This document shows positions 26,763 through 36,750 of a stretch of DNA of 64,000 bases, piece by piece. A model generated the notes under the pieces. That model was not told the DNA's origin. It was given only the letters and a program-made list of their open reading frames with translations, and ran no database searches. The DNA comes from an uncultured bacterium. Its GTDB lineage: Bacteria; Bacillota; Clostridia; Oscillospirales; Ruminococcaceae. Both the position numbers and the translations under genes were made by a program. The stretch lies in contig CAKXHL010000008.1 of the NCBI GenBank assembly GCA_934875375.1, positions 1 to 64,000 of the forward strand, given 5' to 3'. The stretch's first letter is position 1. Every line of letters begins with the position of its first letter.

Positions 26763-28211
26763 TTGAAGCTTTTTGACCTGATGAAAAATGTCCCGTTTAC
26801 GGGCATAACAGAAAATTTGGAAATTAGCCGGGTGACCAGCGATTCGAGGCAAATTACGCCAGGCTGCCTGTTTGTTTGTATCGCCGGAGCCCGTTTTGAT
26901 GGGCATTCGGCGGCCGAGCAGGTATTAAAAGAAGGCGCCGCTGCGGTGGTATGCGAAAGGGATCTAGGGCTGGATCAGCAACTTTTGGTAGAGGACAGCC
27001 GGGAAGCATATGGTATTTTGTGCAGCAATTTTTATGGGAATCCTGCCCAAAAAATGAAGCTGATCGGGATTACCGGTACCAATGGAAAAACGACCTGTAC
27101 TTATTTGATTAAGCATATACTGGAATCGGCCGGAAAAAAAGTGGGACTGATCGGAACCATTCACAATGAGATTGGAGATATGGTTCTGCCAGCGAAAAAC
27201 ACAACGCCGGATCCCGGGGAGCTGCATGTGCTGTTCATGCGCATGGCCCAGGCCGGATGCGAGTATGTGGTAATGGAAACTTCATCCCATGCGCTGGATC
27301 AAAAGCGGCTGGCCGGCTGCCGGTTTGCAGTTGGCGTATTCACTAACTTGACGCAGGACCATCTGGATTATCACGGAACCATGGAGAATTATTATCAGGC
27401 GAAGAAAAAGCTGTTTGATCTTTCAGATGCCGCGGTAATCAACATAGATGACGAATATGGACGCAGATTAACGCAGGAAATCCCATGCCCTGCAATAACC
27501 TTTTCCATTCATACGGATACAGCTGATTTTACCGCAAAAGACATACGCCCTACGGTGGACCGAAACCGTTTTACCATTGTGGGTAACGCGCAAATCGGCC
27601 GGGTGAGCTTTTCCATGCCAGGCGAATTTTCAGTGGCCAATGCAATGGCGGCTGGGGTAACAACACTGATGCTGGGATTGGATATGCAGCAGGTCTGCGA
27701 TGGGTTATCCAGCTGTCCTGGGATACCGGGCCGGACAGAAGTGCTCCACACCGACACGGATTTCACGGTGATTCGGGATTATGCCCATACACCGGACGGG
27801 TTGGAAAAGGTGCTGCCCGCTTTAAAGCCATTTGTCAAAAACCGATTGATGGTGTTGTTTGGATGTCCCGGAGAGAGGGATCCGTCCAAGCGCATTCACA
27901 TGGCCGAAGCAGTGGCAAAGTATGCGGATTATATCATCCTGACTTCAGATAATCCTCGCCGGGAAGACCCCATTCAGATTATTAAGCAGGCATTGCCCGG
28001 TTTAGCAGGAGCGTCTGTGCCTTATGAGGTGATCCCAGACCGTTATACGGCCATCGAATGGGGGCTGTCCCACGCGCAGCCTGGAGATGTGCTGGTGCTG
28101 GCAGGCAAAGGACATGAGGATTACCAGGTGCTTGGTTACGGCACTATTCATTTCGATGAAAAGGAAGTTGTGGCGCGGCTTTTAACTGAGCTGCAAGAAA
28201 ACAGGAAATGA
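26763..28211 (+). CDS. murE: UDP-MurNAc-tripeptide synthetase MurE
   Basis: A 482-residue cytoplasmic ligase adding the third residue of the stem peptide. GITGTNGKTT is the ATP site, ETSSHALDQKR and FTNLTQDHLDYH are conserved, and the specificity motif DNPRREDP contains DNPR, which in characterised MurE enzymes selects meso-diaminopimelate rather than lysine. The start is TTG at 26763, eight bases after AAAGGGGG; the upstream ATG in frame has no ribosome-binding site. Confidence 0.94.
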   Translation: MKLFDLMKNVPFTGITENLEISRVTSDSRQITPGCLFVCIAGARFDGHSAAEQVLKEGAAAVVCERDLGLDQQLLVEDSREAYGILCSNFYGNPAQKMKLIGITGTNGKTTCTYLIKHILESAGKKVGLIGTIHNEIGDMVLPAKNTTPDPGELHVLFMRMAQAGCEYVVMETSSHALDQKRLAGCRFAVGVFTNLTQDHLDYHGTMENYYQAKKKLFDLSDAAVINIDDEYGRRLTQEIPCPAITFSIHTDTADFTAKDIRPTVDRNRFTIVGNAQIGRVSFSMPGEFSVANAMAAGVTTLMLGLDMQQVCDGLSSCPGIPGRTEVLHTDTDFTVIRDYAHTPDGLEKVLPALKPFVKNRLMVLFGCPGERDPSKRIHMAEAVAKYADYIILTSDNPRREDPIQIIKQALPGLAGASVPYEVIPDRYTAIEWGLSHAQPGDVLVLAGKGHEDYQVLGYGTIHFDEKEVVARLLTELQENRK

Positions 28212-28221
28212 GGGAGTTTGG

Positions 28222-29580
28222 TTGAGCGGTTATTCCTTGAGCGAGATCAGTGAATGGGTCTGCGCGGATAAAAAATTGTTTGGCACCGTAAGCGAAATTG
28301 TGACCGATTCCAGAAAAATTACGCCGGGTTGTTTGTTTATCGCATTGGAAGGGGAATTTTTTGACGGACATTGTTTTATCACAGAGGCGCTGGAAAAAGG
28401 TGCCGTAGCGGCGGTGGCACACAAAAAAGGTGCGGAGCCTGAGGAGAAAACACTGTATGTGGGCAATACCGAGCGGGCGTTGCGGGCACTGGCCAGGCTG
28501 CACCGGATTAAAATTGACCCAGTGACAGTTGGCATTACTGGCAGTGTGGGAAAAACCACTACACGGGAAATGATTGCGGCGGTGGTTCGGCAAAGATATA
28601 CGACCTTGACTACAAAAGACAATCTCAACAACAATATCGGCATGCCTCAAACCCTGCTGGAGCTGACGCCGGCGCACCAGGCGGCGGTGATCGAGATGGG
28701 TATGACCGCATTGGGAGAAATTGAAGAACTGGCTACTACGCTGCTGCCTCAGATTGGCGTTATCACCAATATTGGCGTCTCTCATATGGAACGACTAGGT
28801 AGTCAGCAGAATATCCGCCGCGCCAAGTTGGAGATTGTTCAGGGCTTGCGGGAAGGTGCGCCGCTGCTGCTCAATGGGGATGATCCTTTGTTGTGGGGAT
28901 ACGAAAATCCGGCTCTCAAAGTAATATTTTACGGCATCGAAAATAAGGACTGTCAAATTACAGCAAAAGATCTGATTGTCCTGATGGGAAGCACGACCTT
29001 TACAATTTGCTATCAGGGAGAGAAATATCCGGCGCATATTCCCTGTATGGGGCAGCATAATGTGCTCAACGCACTGGCGGCCTTTGGAGTGGGCGTCTGC
29101 TTGGGAATGGAACCCAAAGAGGCTGCCGCGGCACTGGATAAATACCAGGTAACTGGATGGCGGCAGAAAATCACGCCTTTTCATGGGTTTACTGTGGTAG
29201 AAGACTGTTACAATGCAGGTCCGGAATCCATGAAAGCGGCGTTGACCACATTGGCAGGAATGCCGTGCGCCGGACGGCGAATTGCCGTATTGGCCGACAT
29301 GCTGGAACTGGGGTATCTTTCTGAGCAAGCACACCGGATGACCGGACAGCTGGCGGGACGCATGCACCTGGATGCGGTTTACGCTTATGGAGAAATGGCG
29401 CAGCTGATGATAGAAGAGGCAAAAAATGCAGGTGTGCCGGATACAGCCTGGTTTCCAGAAAAACAGGCGCTGACCGACTACGTGATTTCTCAAATACAAA
29501 AAGGAGATATCCTTTGGGTGAAGGGCAGCCACGGAATGGCACTGGAAACCCTGATAGAAGCGATTTACAAGCAGCCCTAG
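28222..29580 (+). CDS. murF: UDP-MurNAc-pentapeptide ligase MurF
   Basis: A 452-residue ligase that adds D-Ala-D-Ala to the tripeptide. GITGSVGKTTTRE is the ATP loop, NNIGMPQTLL and VIEMGM are family segments, and VEDCYNAGPESMKAAL is the MurF C-terminal signature. The start is TTG at 28222 after GAGGGAG, ten bases past the murE stop. The D-Ala-D-Ala used here would come from the ddl at 52235-53290. Confidence 0.95.
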   Translation: MSGYSLSEISEWVCADKKLFGTVSEIVTDSRKITPGCLFIALEGEFFDGHCFITEALEKGAVAAVAHKKGAEPEEKTLYVGNTERALRALARLHRIKIDPVTVGITGSVGKTTTREMIAAVVRQRYTTLTTKDNLNNNIGMPQTLLELTPAHQAAVIEMGMTALGEIEELATTLLPQIGVITNIGVSHMERLGSQQNIRRAKLEIVQGLREGAPLLLNGDDPLLWGYENPALKVIFYGIENKDCQITAKDLIVLMGSTTFTICYQGEKYPAHIPCMGQHNVLNALAAFGVGVCLGMEPKEAAAALDKYQVTGWRQKITPFHGFTVVEDCYNAGPESMKAALTTLAGMPCAGRRIAVLADMLELGYLSEQAHRMTGQLAGRMHLDAVYAYGEMAQLMIEEAKNAGVPDTAWFPEKQALTDYVISQIQKGDILWVKGSHGMALETLIEAIYKQP

Positions 29581-29645
29581 GGGATAAGCTTGTACCCGAA
29601 GTTAACGACAACATGCTGCGGTGGAGCGGCGGATAGGGGCGTATT

Positions 29646-30656
29646 ATGAGGACGTTTATCATTCTAATGACAGCATTATTGGCATTTGGCGTTACCGCTT
29701 TGATGGGATTTTGGCTGATCCCACTATTGCGGAAAGTCAAATACGGCCAAACCATCTTGGATATTGGACCGATATGGCATAAAAATAAACAAGGAACTCC
29801 CACCATGGGCGGATTTTTGTTTATTGCAGGAGTGCTGGTGGCAGTTACCGTGGGGTATCTTGTCTATATGAGTGCCGGCGGGGGAGAAAATGAAATTTCC
29901 CCGGTTTTTGGCACTCGGCTGTTCGCTGGAGTAGTTATGGCACTGGCATTTGCCTTTCTGGGATTTGTAGACGATTATATCAAAGTAGTCAAAAAGCGTA
30001 ATTTAGGGCTTACTGCCGGCCAAAAAATGGTGATGCAGATTTTGATTGCAGCGATTTATCTGATTATTCTTTATCTGGCGGGGGATACTTCCACTGTACT
30101 GAGAATTCCGTTTATCGGCAGTTTGGATTTGGGCTTGTTCTATTATCCGGTTGCATTGTTTATCCTGATTGTTGGAACGGTCAACGCAGTGAATTTGACT
30201 GATGGCATTGATGGATTGGCCGGATCAGTGACTTTTATTGCCTCTTTGGGATTTATGATCATTGCGGCATTGTTATCCGTCTATGAAATGCAGCTTCTTG
30301 CGGTGGCTGTCGCCGGTGCGATGCTGGGTTTTCTGGTTTGGAATTTCCATCCGGCAAAGGTGTTTATGGGCGATACGGGATCTATGTTTTTAGGCGGATT
30401 GGTAGTTGCTATGGGATTTGGCCTGGGGCTGCCGTTTTTGATTGCCATGATCGGAATTATTTATCTGATCGAAACTCTTTCGGTGATGTTGCAGGTCGCT
30501 TCTTTCAAATTGACTGGCAAACGGATTTTTAAAATGAGCCCGATTCACCATCATTTTGAGATGAGCGGATGGGGCGAAGTGAAAATTGTGAGTGTATTTT
30601 CTTTGGTTACTGCCGCCGGATGCGCATTGGCTATTTGGTGGGTTGTGTCTTTATAA
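29646..30656 (+). CDS. mraY: Phospho-MurNAc-pentapeptide translocase MraY
   Basis: A 336-residue membrane enzyme with about ten segments that moves phospho-MurNAc-pentapeptide onto undecaprenyl phosphate to make lipid I. GTPTMGG near residue 50, the catalytic pair in FVDDYIKV, NLTDGIDGLAG and the terminal PIHHHFE motif are all in place. It is followed after only 32 bases by ftsW; the murD usually found here in Clostridia is missing. Confidence 0.96.
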   Translation: MRTFIILMTALLAFGVTALMGFWLIPLLRKVKYGQTILDIGPIWHKNKQGTPTMGGFLFIAGVLVAVTVGYLVYMSAGGGENEISPVFGTRLFAGVVMALAFAFLGFVDDYIKVVKKRNLGLTAGQKMVMQILIAAIYLIILYLAGDTSTVLRIPFIGSLDLGLFYYPVALFILIVGTVNAVNLTDGIDGLAGSVTFIASLGFMIIAALLSVYEMQLLAVAVAGAMLGFLVWNFHPAKVFMGDTGSMFLGGLVVAMGFGLGLPFLIAMIGIIYLIETLSVMLQVASFKLTGKRIFKMSPIHHHFEMSGWGEVKIVSVFSLVTAAGCALAIWWVVSL

Positions 30657-30688
30657 GGGAATTTTTATCTGGAAAGAGGGAAGCTTGG

Positions 30689-31837
30689 ATGGTGCAAAAA
30701 CAGAACGCGCAAAGAAAAAAGCCGCATCCGACGGGCAGAGGAAACATGGATGTTACCTTTTTGGTGCTGGTTCTTCTTCTGCTGACGTTTGGCCTGATTA
30801 TGCTTTTCTCCGCCAGCTACGCTTATGCTTATTACCATGATAATGACAGCTTTTATTACATCAAAAAACAGATGATTTTTGCTTTGGCCGGAGTTGTCGC
30901 TATGATTGTAGCATCTAATTTTGACTATCGCTATTGGCAGAAACTGGCCACCCCTGTAATGGGCGTTGCGATTGTGTTGTTGATCGTGGTGCTGTTTATG
31001 CCCAAGATTGCAGGTGTGCACCGATGGATTCCCATTGGAAATTTAACCACATTCCAGCCATCGGAAATCGCCAAATTCGCAGTCGTTATCCTATTCGCCA
31101 AAATGATTACCATATACGGAGAAAAAATGAAGACTTTCCGTTACGGAATACTTCCTTTTTTGATCGTTCTGGGCGTGATCTCCGGATTGATGGTATTAGA
31201 ACCTCATCTGTCCGGTACCATCCTGATCCTGACCATCGGCATTGTCATGATGTTTGTGGGCGGCGTTGATCTGAAGTGGTTTGTTTTGGGAGTGGCCGCA
31301 TTAGCCGCGGGCGTTGTGGTAGTGGTCATGATACCTGGCGTGATTCAGTATGCCCAGTCCCGTTTGGAGTATTGGCTGGATCCTTTCGCCGATCCACAGG
31401 GCCTGGGGTTTCAAACCATTCAATCGCTATTGGCCATTGGATCCGGCGGCGTAATGGGGCTGGGACTTGGCAACTCCAGACAAAAATACCTCTATATCCC
31501 TGAGCCGCAGAACGACTTTGTCTTTTCCATTGTCTGTGAAGAATTGGGGCTGGTAGGGGCGTCTATTATTGTGATTTTATTCGCGCTTTTGGTGTGGCGC
31601 GGATATGTGATTGCCATTCGGGCGCAGGATAAATTTGGTGCGATGTTGTCAGTAGGATTGACAACCCAGGTTGGTCTGCAGGCACTTTTGAATATCGCCG
31701 TTGTCACAAATACCATCCCAAACACCGGTATCAGTTTGCCGTTTTTCTCATATGGTGGTACCGCGCTGATGATGCTGTTAGCGCAGATGGGGGTTATTTT
31801 ATCTGTTTCCAGGCGTGCGGCGCTGGAAAAACAATAG
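30689..31837 (+). CDS. ftsW: Lipid II polymerase FtsW/SpoVE (SEDS family)
   Basis: A 382-residue protein with about ten membrane segments that polymerises lipid II with its partner PBP. SASYAYAYY, GVHRWIPIG, FQPSEIAK, LEPHLSGT and NDFVFSIVCEELGL are SEDS landmarks, and the end contains TGISLPFFSYGGT. FtsW and the sporulation version SpoVE cannot be separated here by sequence; dcw position is shared by both. ATG at 30689 is eight bases after GGAAAGAGGG. Confidence 0.92.
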   Translation: MVQKQNAQRKKPHPTGRGNMDVTFLVLVLLLLTFGLIMLFSASYAYAYYHDNDSFYYIKKQMIFALAGVVAMIVASNFDYRYWQKLATPVMGVAIVLLIVVLFMPKIAGVHRWIPIGNLTTFQPSEIAKFAVVILFAKMITIYGEKMKTFRYGILPFLIVLGVISGLMVLEPHLSGTILILTIGIVMMFVGGVDLKWFVLGVAALAAGVVVVVMIPGVIQYAQSRLEYWLDPFADPQGLGFQTIQSLLAIGSGGVMGLGLGNSRQKYLYIPEPQNDFVFSIVCEELGLVGASIIVILFALLVWRGYVIAIRAQDKFGAMLSVGLTTQVGLQALLNIAVVTNTIPNTGISLPFFSYGGTALMMLLAQMGVILSVSRRAALEKQ

Positions 31838-31852
31838 GAAGGATGATTTTGT

Positions 31853-32980
31853 ATGCGGGTTTTGTTTGTCTGCGGCGGAACAGGGGGGCATATTAACCCG
31901 GCTTTGGCTGTGGCTGGCTATTTGAAAAAGCAGCAGCCAGACACACAGATCTTGTTTGCCGGAAGTCCCTTGGGAATGGAAGCCGGACTGGTACCCAAAG
32001 CCGGATTTGATTTTGCTCCCATTAAAGTAAAAGGCTTTCAGCGGCAGTTCAGCTGGCATAATTTCAAAAACAATATGATGGCGTTGGTTTATCTCACCAC
32101 ATCGGGGCGGCGTTCCCGCCAGATTCTGCGGGAGTTTCTCCCGGATGTGGTAATGGGTACCGGCGGTTATGTCAGCGGCCCCCTGGTGCGACAGGCAGCG
32201 AAAATGGGTATCCCTACTCTAACCCACGAGCAGAATGCGTTTCCCGGTGTAACTACCAAGCTGCTGAGCAAATATGTAGACTGTGTGATGCTGGCGGTGC
32301 CGGAGGCGAAGAAATATCTCAACCAAAACGCCAGTTATGTTGTAACCGGAAACCCGGTGAGGGAAGCTTTTTTTACGGCTGACCGAAAAGCGGTGCGAAA
32401 AAAAATGGGGTTGGAAGGAAAAATCTGTGTGCTGTCTTTCGGTGGAAGTTTAGGCGCGCGGCGAGTCAACGAAGCAATGGCGGAATTGATTGCCCACAAT
32501 CAGAACAACCCTGATATTTTTCATATCCATGCCACAGGCGCATATGGTGTGGAACTTTTTCCGCAGCTCTTGCGGCAAAAGGGAATTACAAATAGTAAAA
32601 CAAATAAAAATTTAGACATAAGGGAATATATTTATGATATGCCGGAATGTTTTGCAGCGGCAGATTTGATCATCGGACGGTCTGGTGCCAGTACCCTAAG
32701 CGAGTTGGAAGCGGCGGGAAAAGCGTCGATTCTGATTCCTTCTCCCAACGTAGCGGAGAATCATCAATATCATAATGCAATGACATTGGTGCGAAAAAAT
32801 GCCGCGGTTGTCATTGAGGAAAAAGACTTGACAGGAGCACGGTTGTGCAGCGAATTTGATCAGCTGTGTGCTGAACCGGAAAGGCTGCGCCGTTTGGGCG
32901 AAAATGCAGCTAGCCTTGCCATCAATGACGCAAATGACCGGATTTACCGGCAGATTATAAAACTTTATTCGGAAAAATAG
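31853..32980 (+). CDS. murG: UDP-GlcNAc:lipid I GlcNAc transferase MurG
   Basis: A 375-residue membrane-associated glycosyltransferase (GT28) that turns lipid I into lipid II. The glycine-rich GGTGGHINPA at 9-18, the second GGYVSGP, HEQNAFPG, TGNPVRE, FGGSLGARRVN and the donor-site RSGASTLSELEAAG are all present. Length is normal. It sits between ftsW and murA. Confidence 0.95.
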   Translation: MRVLFVCGGTGGHINPALAVAGYLKKQQPDTQILFAGSPLGMEAGLVPKAGFDFAPIKVKGFQRQFSWHNFKNNMMALVYLTTSGRRSRQILREFLPDVVMGTGGYVSGPLVRQAAKMGIPTLTHEQNAFPGVTTKLLSKYVDCVMLAVPEAKKYLNQNASYVVTGNPVREAFFTADRKAVRKKMGLEGKICVLSFGGSLGARRVNEAMAELIAHNQNNPDIFHIHATGAYGVELFPQLLRQKGITNSKTNKNLDIREYIYDMPECFAAADLIIGRSGASTLSELEAAGKASILIPSPNVAENHQYHNAMTLVRKNAAVVIEEKDLTGARLCSEFDQLCAEPERLRRLGENAASLAINDANDRIYRQIIKLYSEK

Positions 32981-33074
32981 GGCTGTCCTATCCCTCCTTT
33001 CACCGAAAATGCCTGGGTGCATATGATGAAATGAACCGTTCCATTGGACATTTTATCAGAAAGGAAGGGCGTTC

Positions 33075-34328
33075 ATGGATAGATACGAGATTTCGGGCGG
33101 TCGGCGCTTGACGGGGGAAATTCATGTTCAAGGCGCAAAAAACAGTGTTTTACCAATCCTGGCGGCAACGGTGCTTACCGCAGACCGCTGTGTGATACAT
33201 AATTGTCCGGCTCTTTCCGATACGGCGCTGACGATACGGATTCTTCGGACATTAGGTTGCCGTGCCGATTGGCGGCAGGGAAATATTTTTGTGGATTCCA
33301 GCGACCTGTCGCATCTGGAAATTTCCGGTTCATTGACAGGAAAAATGAGATCCTCTATTGTTTTTTTAGGCCCATTGCTGGCCCGTTGCGGTCAGGCGAT
33401 TATTGCATATCCTGGAGGATGTCGGCTGGGACCGCGGCCGATTGATTTGCATTTGGACGGATTAAGGCAGATGGGAGCCACTGTGCAGGAGGAAGAGCAG
33501 TATCTTCGGTGCTGTGCACCAGGGGGACTGCAGGGGGCTCGGATTGTTTTATCTTTTCCCAGCGTAGGCGCTACTGAGAATTTGATGATGGCGGCAGTGC
33601 TTGCAAAAGGAAAAACAACGCTGATTAACTGTGCGTGTGAGCCGGAAATTGTAGATCTGGCGGATTTTCTGATCCGTTGCGGTGCGAAAATTCGTGGTGC
33701 AGGGGAAAATACCGTTGAGATCGAAGGGGTTAGCAGGTTGCATGGATGCGAGCACGTCGTTATCGGCGACCGAATTGCTGCCGCCACCTATCTGGTTGCC
33801 GCAGCAATGACTGGCGGAGAAGTCGTTGTTTCCGGAATAGAACCGGAAAATTTGATGTCTATGCTGGCTGCACTGCAAAAAACAGGCGGCGAGGTTTCTT
33901 GGGAGAAAAAGCGCTGCCGGCTAAAGGCGCCATCCCGCCTCAAAGCATTGCCTCAGGTGAGAACGATGCCATATCCGGGTTTTCCGACGGATGGTCTGCC
34001 GCTCTTTTTATCGCTGGCTGCAGTGGCCAGAGGAACCAGTATTTTTGTGGAGAATATTTTTGAAAATCGGTATAGTAGTGTCCCGTGTTTGCAGAGAATG
34101 GGCGCTTTCATTCGGCAGGAGGGAAAGATCGCTGTGGTAGAGGGCTGCGGCCTATTACATGGGGCAGATGTCTGTGCAGAGGATCTGCGCGGCGGTGCGG
34201 GTCTGGTATTGGCGGCGTTGGCAGCCCAGGGAACCAGCCGTATTGAAGGAATTGAATGGATTGAACGGGGATACGAACATTTCTGCGAAAATCTGACAGC
34301 GTTGGGCGCTGAGATTTGGAAAAAATAA
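33075..34328 (+). CDS. murA: UDP-GlcNAc 1-carboxyvinyltransferase MurA
   Basis: A 417-residue enzyme making the first committed peptidoglycan precursor by adding the enolpyruvyl group of PEP to UDP-GlcNAc. GAKNSVLPIL near residue 20 holds the conserved Lys-Asn pair, and PGGCRLGPRPIDLH (around 114-127) contains the catalytic cysteine that fosfomycin attacks. Many Firmicutes have two MurA paralogues; this is the dcw-linked copy. AAAGGAAGG precedes the ATG. Confidence 0.95.
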   Translation: MDRYEISGGRRLTGEIHVQGAKNSVLPILAATVLTADRCVIHNCPALSDTALTIRILRTLGCRADWRQGNIFVDSSDLSHLEISGSLTGKMRSSIVFLGPLLARCGQAIIAYPGGCRLGPRPIDLHLDGLRQMGATVQEEEQYLRCCAPGGLQGARIVLSFPSVGATENLMMAAVLAKGKTTLINCACEPEIVDLADFLIRCGAKIRGAGENTVEIEGVSRLHGCEHVVIGDRIAAATYLVAAAMTGGEVVVSGIEPENLMSMLAALQKTGGEVSWEKKRCRLKAPSRLKALPQVRTMPYPGFPTDGLPLFLSLAAVARGTSIFVENIFENRYSSVPCLQRMGAFIRQEGKIAVVEGCGLLHGADVCAEDLRGGAGLVLAALAAQGTSRIEGIEWIERGYEHFCENLTALGAEIWKK

Positions 34329-34343
34329 AAGGCGGGAATAAAA

Positions 34344-35300
34344 ATGAGCAGAGGAAAGAAAAAACGGGGAGAAACGCACGGGCGCGTACGTTCTCATCCG
34401 CGCGGAGGTAAGGCTGAAGGATCCGCTTTGGTACAGCGAAAGCGCCGCCGCAAAGGAAATAACATTCTCTGGTACCTGCTGATTTTAGTTTTTATGGTCA
34501 CAACGACAATTGTTTTGACAACTACCGTCTTTTTTAAAATCAAAAATATTGCTGTGGCTGGAAGTGAACATTATGACGATCGATCGCTAATCATTTCTTC
34601 CGGTATTTTGCTGGAGGAAAATATGTTTCGCCTCAAAGATCAGCAAATTAAGGAGAAATTAATAGAAGAATACAGCTACATTTCCAAAGTGAAAATCCGC
34701 AGAAAGTTGCCGGATACGATTGTTTTGGAAATCACCGAAGCCACCCCGATCGGTGCCATTGACGCGGGAGCGGGGTATACGTTGATTAGCGAAGAAGGTC
34801 GGGTGTTGGAATGCAATACACCGGTTTTACCGGAAGAAATGCCAATCGTAATGGGATTTTCTGAAGAGACCCCAGAACAGGGCAGCTATCTGGTTGAAGA
34901 AGACTCTGAAAACGTCAGACGAATGCGGCTGGTTATGGAAGCCGCAGAAAAAACCGGCTTTTCCTATTTTAACGTTATCGATCTTTCCGATCCGTATGAT
35001 CTGAAGCTGTACTATCAGGATGTTTTCGAAATTATATTAGGTACCGACAGTAATCTGGAATACAAAATGGAATTAATTTTGCAGGTGATCCAAACACAGG
35101 ATTTGCTCACTAGCTTTCGGGGGATCATTGACGCCTCATACGAAGGAGAAGTTTGGACCCGTCCGTCCGGCGGTGTAATGGTGCCGGACGATAGCAGCCA
35201 AACAACGGAGGATCCTACCGGCGATGACAATTCCACCAGCGATAGTGGCACCAACGGCAGTCAGCCCGAAGATAGCGGATCTGTACCGTCGGCGGAATAG
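34344..35300 (+). CDS. ftsQ: Cell division protein FtsQ/DivIB
   Basis: A 318-residue bitopic protein: a basic cytoplasmic region rich in Lys and Arg (1-38), one membrane segment (about 42-65), a POTRA domain starting at FKIKNIAVAG, a beta domain, and an acidic Ser/Thr/Asp-rich tail of about 40 residues that is probably disordered. It works with FtsL in the divisome. The 15-base gap after murA suggests joint expression. Confidence 0.9.
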   Translation: MSRGKKKRGETHGRVRSHPRGGKAEGSALVQRKRRRKGNNILWYLLILVFMVTTTIVLTTTVFFKIKNIAVAGSEHYDDRSLIISSGILLEENMFRLKDQQIKEKLIEEYSYISKVKIRRKLPDTIVLEITEATPIGAIDAGAGYTLISEEGRVLECNTPVLPEEMPIVMGFSEETPEQGSYLVEEDSENVRRMRLVMEAAEKTGFSYFNVIDLSDPYDLKLYYQDVFEIILGTDSNLEYKMELILQVIQTQDLLTSFRGIIDASYEGEVWTRPSGGVMVPDDSSQTTEDPTGDDNSTSDSGTNGSQPEDSGSVPSAE

Positions 35301-35366
35301 AACGGATTTTGTTGGAAATTCTCGTAAAAAAGTACGAAAAAACCAATGAAATCCGGGGATTCACTA

Positions 35367-35395
35367 TTGAACTGGAAGCGAAAAAATGGTACATT
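35367..35395 (+). promoter_or_regulatory. Promoter of ftsZ
   Basis: TTGAAC, 17 bases, TACATT, in the 203-base gap between ftsQ and ftsZ; it would give ftsZ a supply separate from the rest of the cluster. Confidence 0.6.
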
Positions 35396-35503
35396 AAAAT
35401 GAGAAAGTCAGGACATATTTTTTATTGACAGCGCGATGCAGGGCTAACATTTTTAAGAGGGGTTCCTGCTTGGGGATAAAAAGAGAACTAGGAGGAAATG
35501 AAA

Positions 35504-36619
35504 ATGCTCATGAATTTTGAAATTGATAACTACGTCGATAAAGGCGTTGCCATCAAAGTGGTCGGTGTTGGCGGTGGCGGCGGCAACGCAGTAAACCGGA
35601 TGATTGCTTCCGGTATGCAAAGCGTAGAGTTCATTTCGCTGAATACGGACAGCCAGGTTCTTTCCTCCTCGAATGCAACACAAAAAATCCAGATCGGTGT
35701 AAAATCTACCCGCGGCAAAGGAGCCGGCGGGCATCCGGAAATCGGACAGAAGGCTGCGGAGGAAAGCCGAGAGGAAATTGCCTCTGCCCTGAAAGGGACA
35801 GATATGCTGTTTGTTGCGGCTGGTATGGGCGGTGGCACTGGTACGGGCGCCGCACCGATTGTAGCGCAGATTGCCAAGGAAATGGGGATTCTTACCGTTG
35901 GTATTGTGACCAAGCCTTTTGCTTTTGAAGGACGCAGGCGGATGGAACAGGCCGAAATGGGAATTTTGGCGCTGCGAGAACATGTAGACGCTCTAGTCGT
36001 GGTTCCTAATGAAAAGCTCAAGTACTTATCGGATACCAAAATTACGCTGGTCAACGCCTTTGAGGTGGCGGACGATGTACTGCGCCACGGTGTGCAGAGT
36101 ATTTCCGATCTGATCAATATTCCGGGCTTGATTAACCTGGACTTTGCGGATGTAACAGCCGTTATGAAGGATGCGGGACAAGCCCACATGGGAGTGGGCC
36201 GCGCTTCCGGCAAAGATAAGGCTGCGGATGCTGCTGCTGCTGCGATTTCCAGCCCACTTTTGGAGACTTCCATCAACGGTGCAAAAGGCGTGATCATCAA
36301 CATCATTGCGTCTCCGGATATCAGCCTGGAAGACGTGGATTTGGCTTCCAGCATGGTACGGGATGTAGCGCATCCGGATGCGAATATTATCTGGGGCGCG
36401 GCGCTTGATCCGTCCTTTAACGACGAAATGCAGGTTACGGTTATCGCCACGAATTTTGAGTCGGAAGAATCTTTCCCGCAACAAGAAAAAGCGCAAGAGG
36501 AAAAGCCTGCGGAAAAAGATCCGGCTTCTGCTATTTTGGAGAGTCTCGGAATCAGCGATGAAGAAGAAAAGCAGGAAATTGATGAGTTCGAAGTGATCCG
36601 CAAGATATTTGACCGCTAA
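35504..36619 (+). CDS. ftsZ: Cell division GTPase FtsZ
   Basis: A 371-residue tubulin relative that forms the division ring. GVGGGGGNAVNRM binds nucleotide, GMGGGTGTGAAP is the tubulin signature, and NIDF-like NLDFADVTAVM contains the T7-loop acids. A charged linker (about 315-355) leads to the C-terminal peptide EIDEFEVIRKIFDR, which keeps the acidic and basic ends but lacks the usual central proline. ATG at 35504 is eight bases after GGAGG; the ATG at 35498 is too close. ftsA is not adjacent. Confidence 0.97.
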   Translation: MLMNFEIDNYVDKGVAIKVVGVGGGGGNAVNRMIASGMQSVEFISLNTDSQVLSSSNATQKIQIGVKSTRGKGAGGHPEIGQKAAEESREEIASALKGTDMLFVAAGMGGGTGTGAAPIVAQIAKEMGILTVGIVTKPFAFEGRRRMEQAEMGILALREHVDALVVVPNEKLKYLSDTKITLVNAFEVADDVLRHGVQSISDLINIPGLINLDFADVTAVMKDAGQAHMGVGRASGKDKAADAAAAAISSPLLETSINGAKGVIINIIASPDISLEDVDLASSMVRDVAHPDANIIWGAALDPSFNDEMQVTVIATNFESEESFPQQEKAQEEKPAEKDPASAILESLGISDEEEKQEIDEFEVIRKIFDR

Positions 36620-36632
36620 AAGATGCTGTACT

Positions 36633-36665
36633 CCGCGGAATGCCGTTGTGTGTTCCGCGGTTTTT
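36633..36665 (+). terminator. Terminator after ftsZ
   Basis: CCGCGGAA and TTCCGCGG pair around a 12-base loop, followed by TTTTT; it ends the dcw cluster. Confidence 0.9.
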
Positions 36666-36750
36666 CTTTACATGCCCTTGTTTGAAAAATTGGAATAAGA
36701 AAACGGCTGTAGGTAACAATAACAAGAAAACGAATGAACGGAGAGTGCAG

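Noticed and set aside
35530..36603. A 357-residue open frame antisense to ftsZ
   Set aside because: It is Ser/Ala/Pro-rich mirror sequence of ftsZ codons, with no ribosome-binding site, and ftsZ on the other strand is certain.
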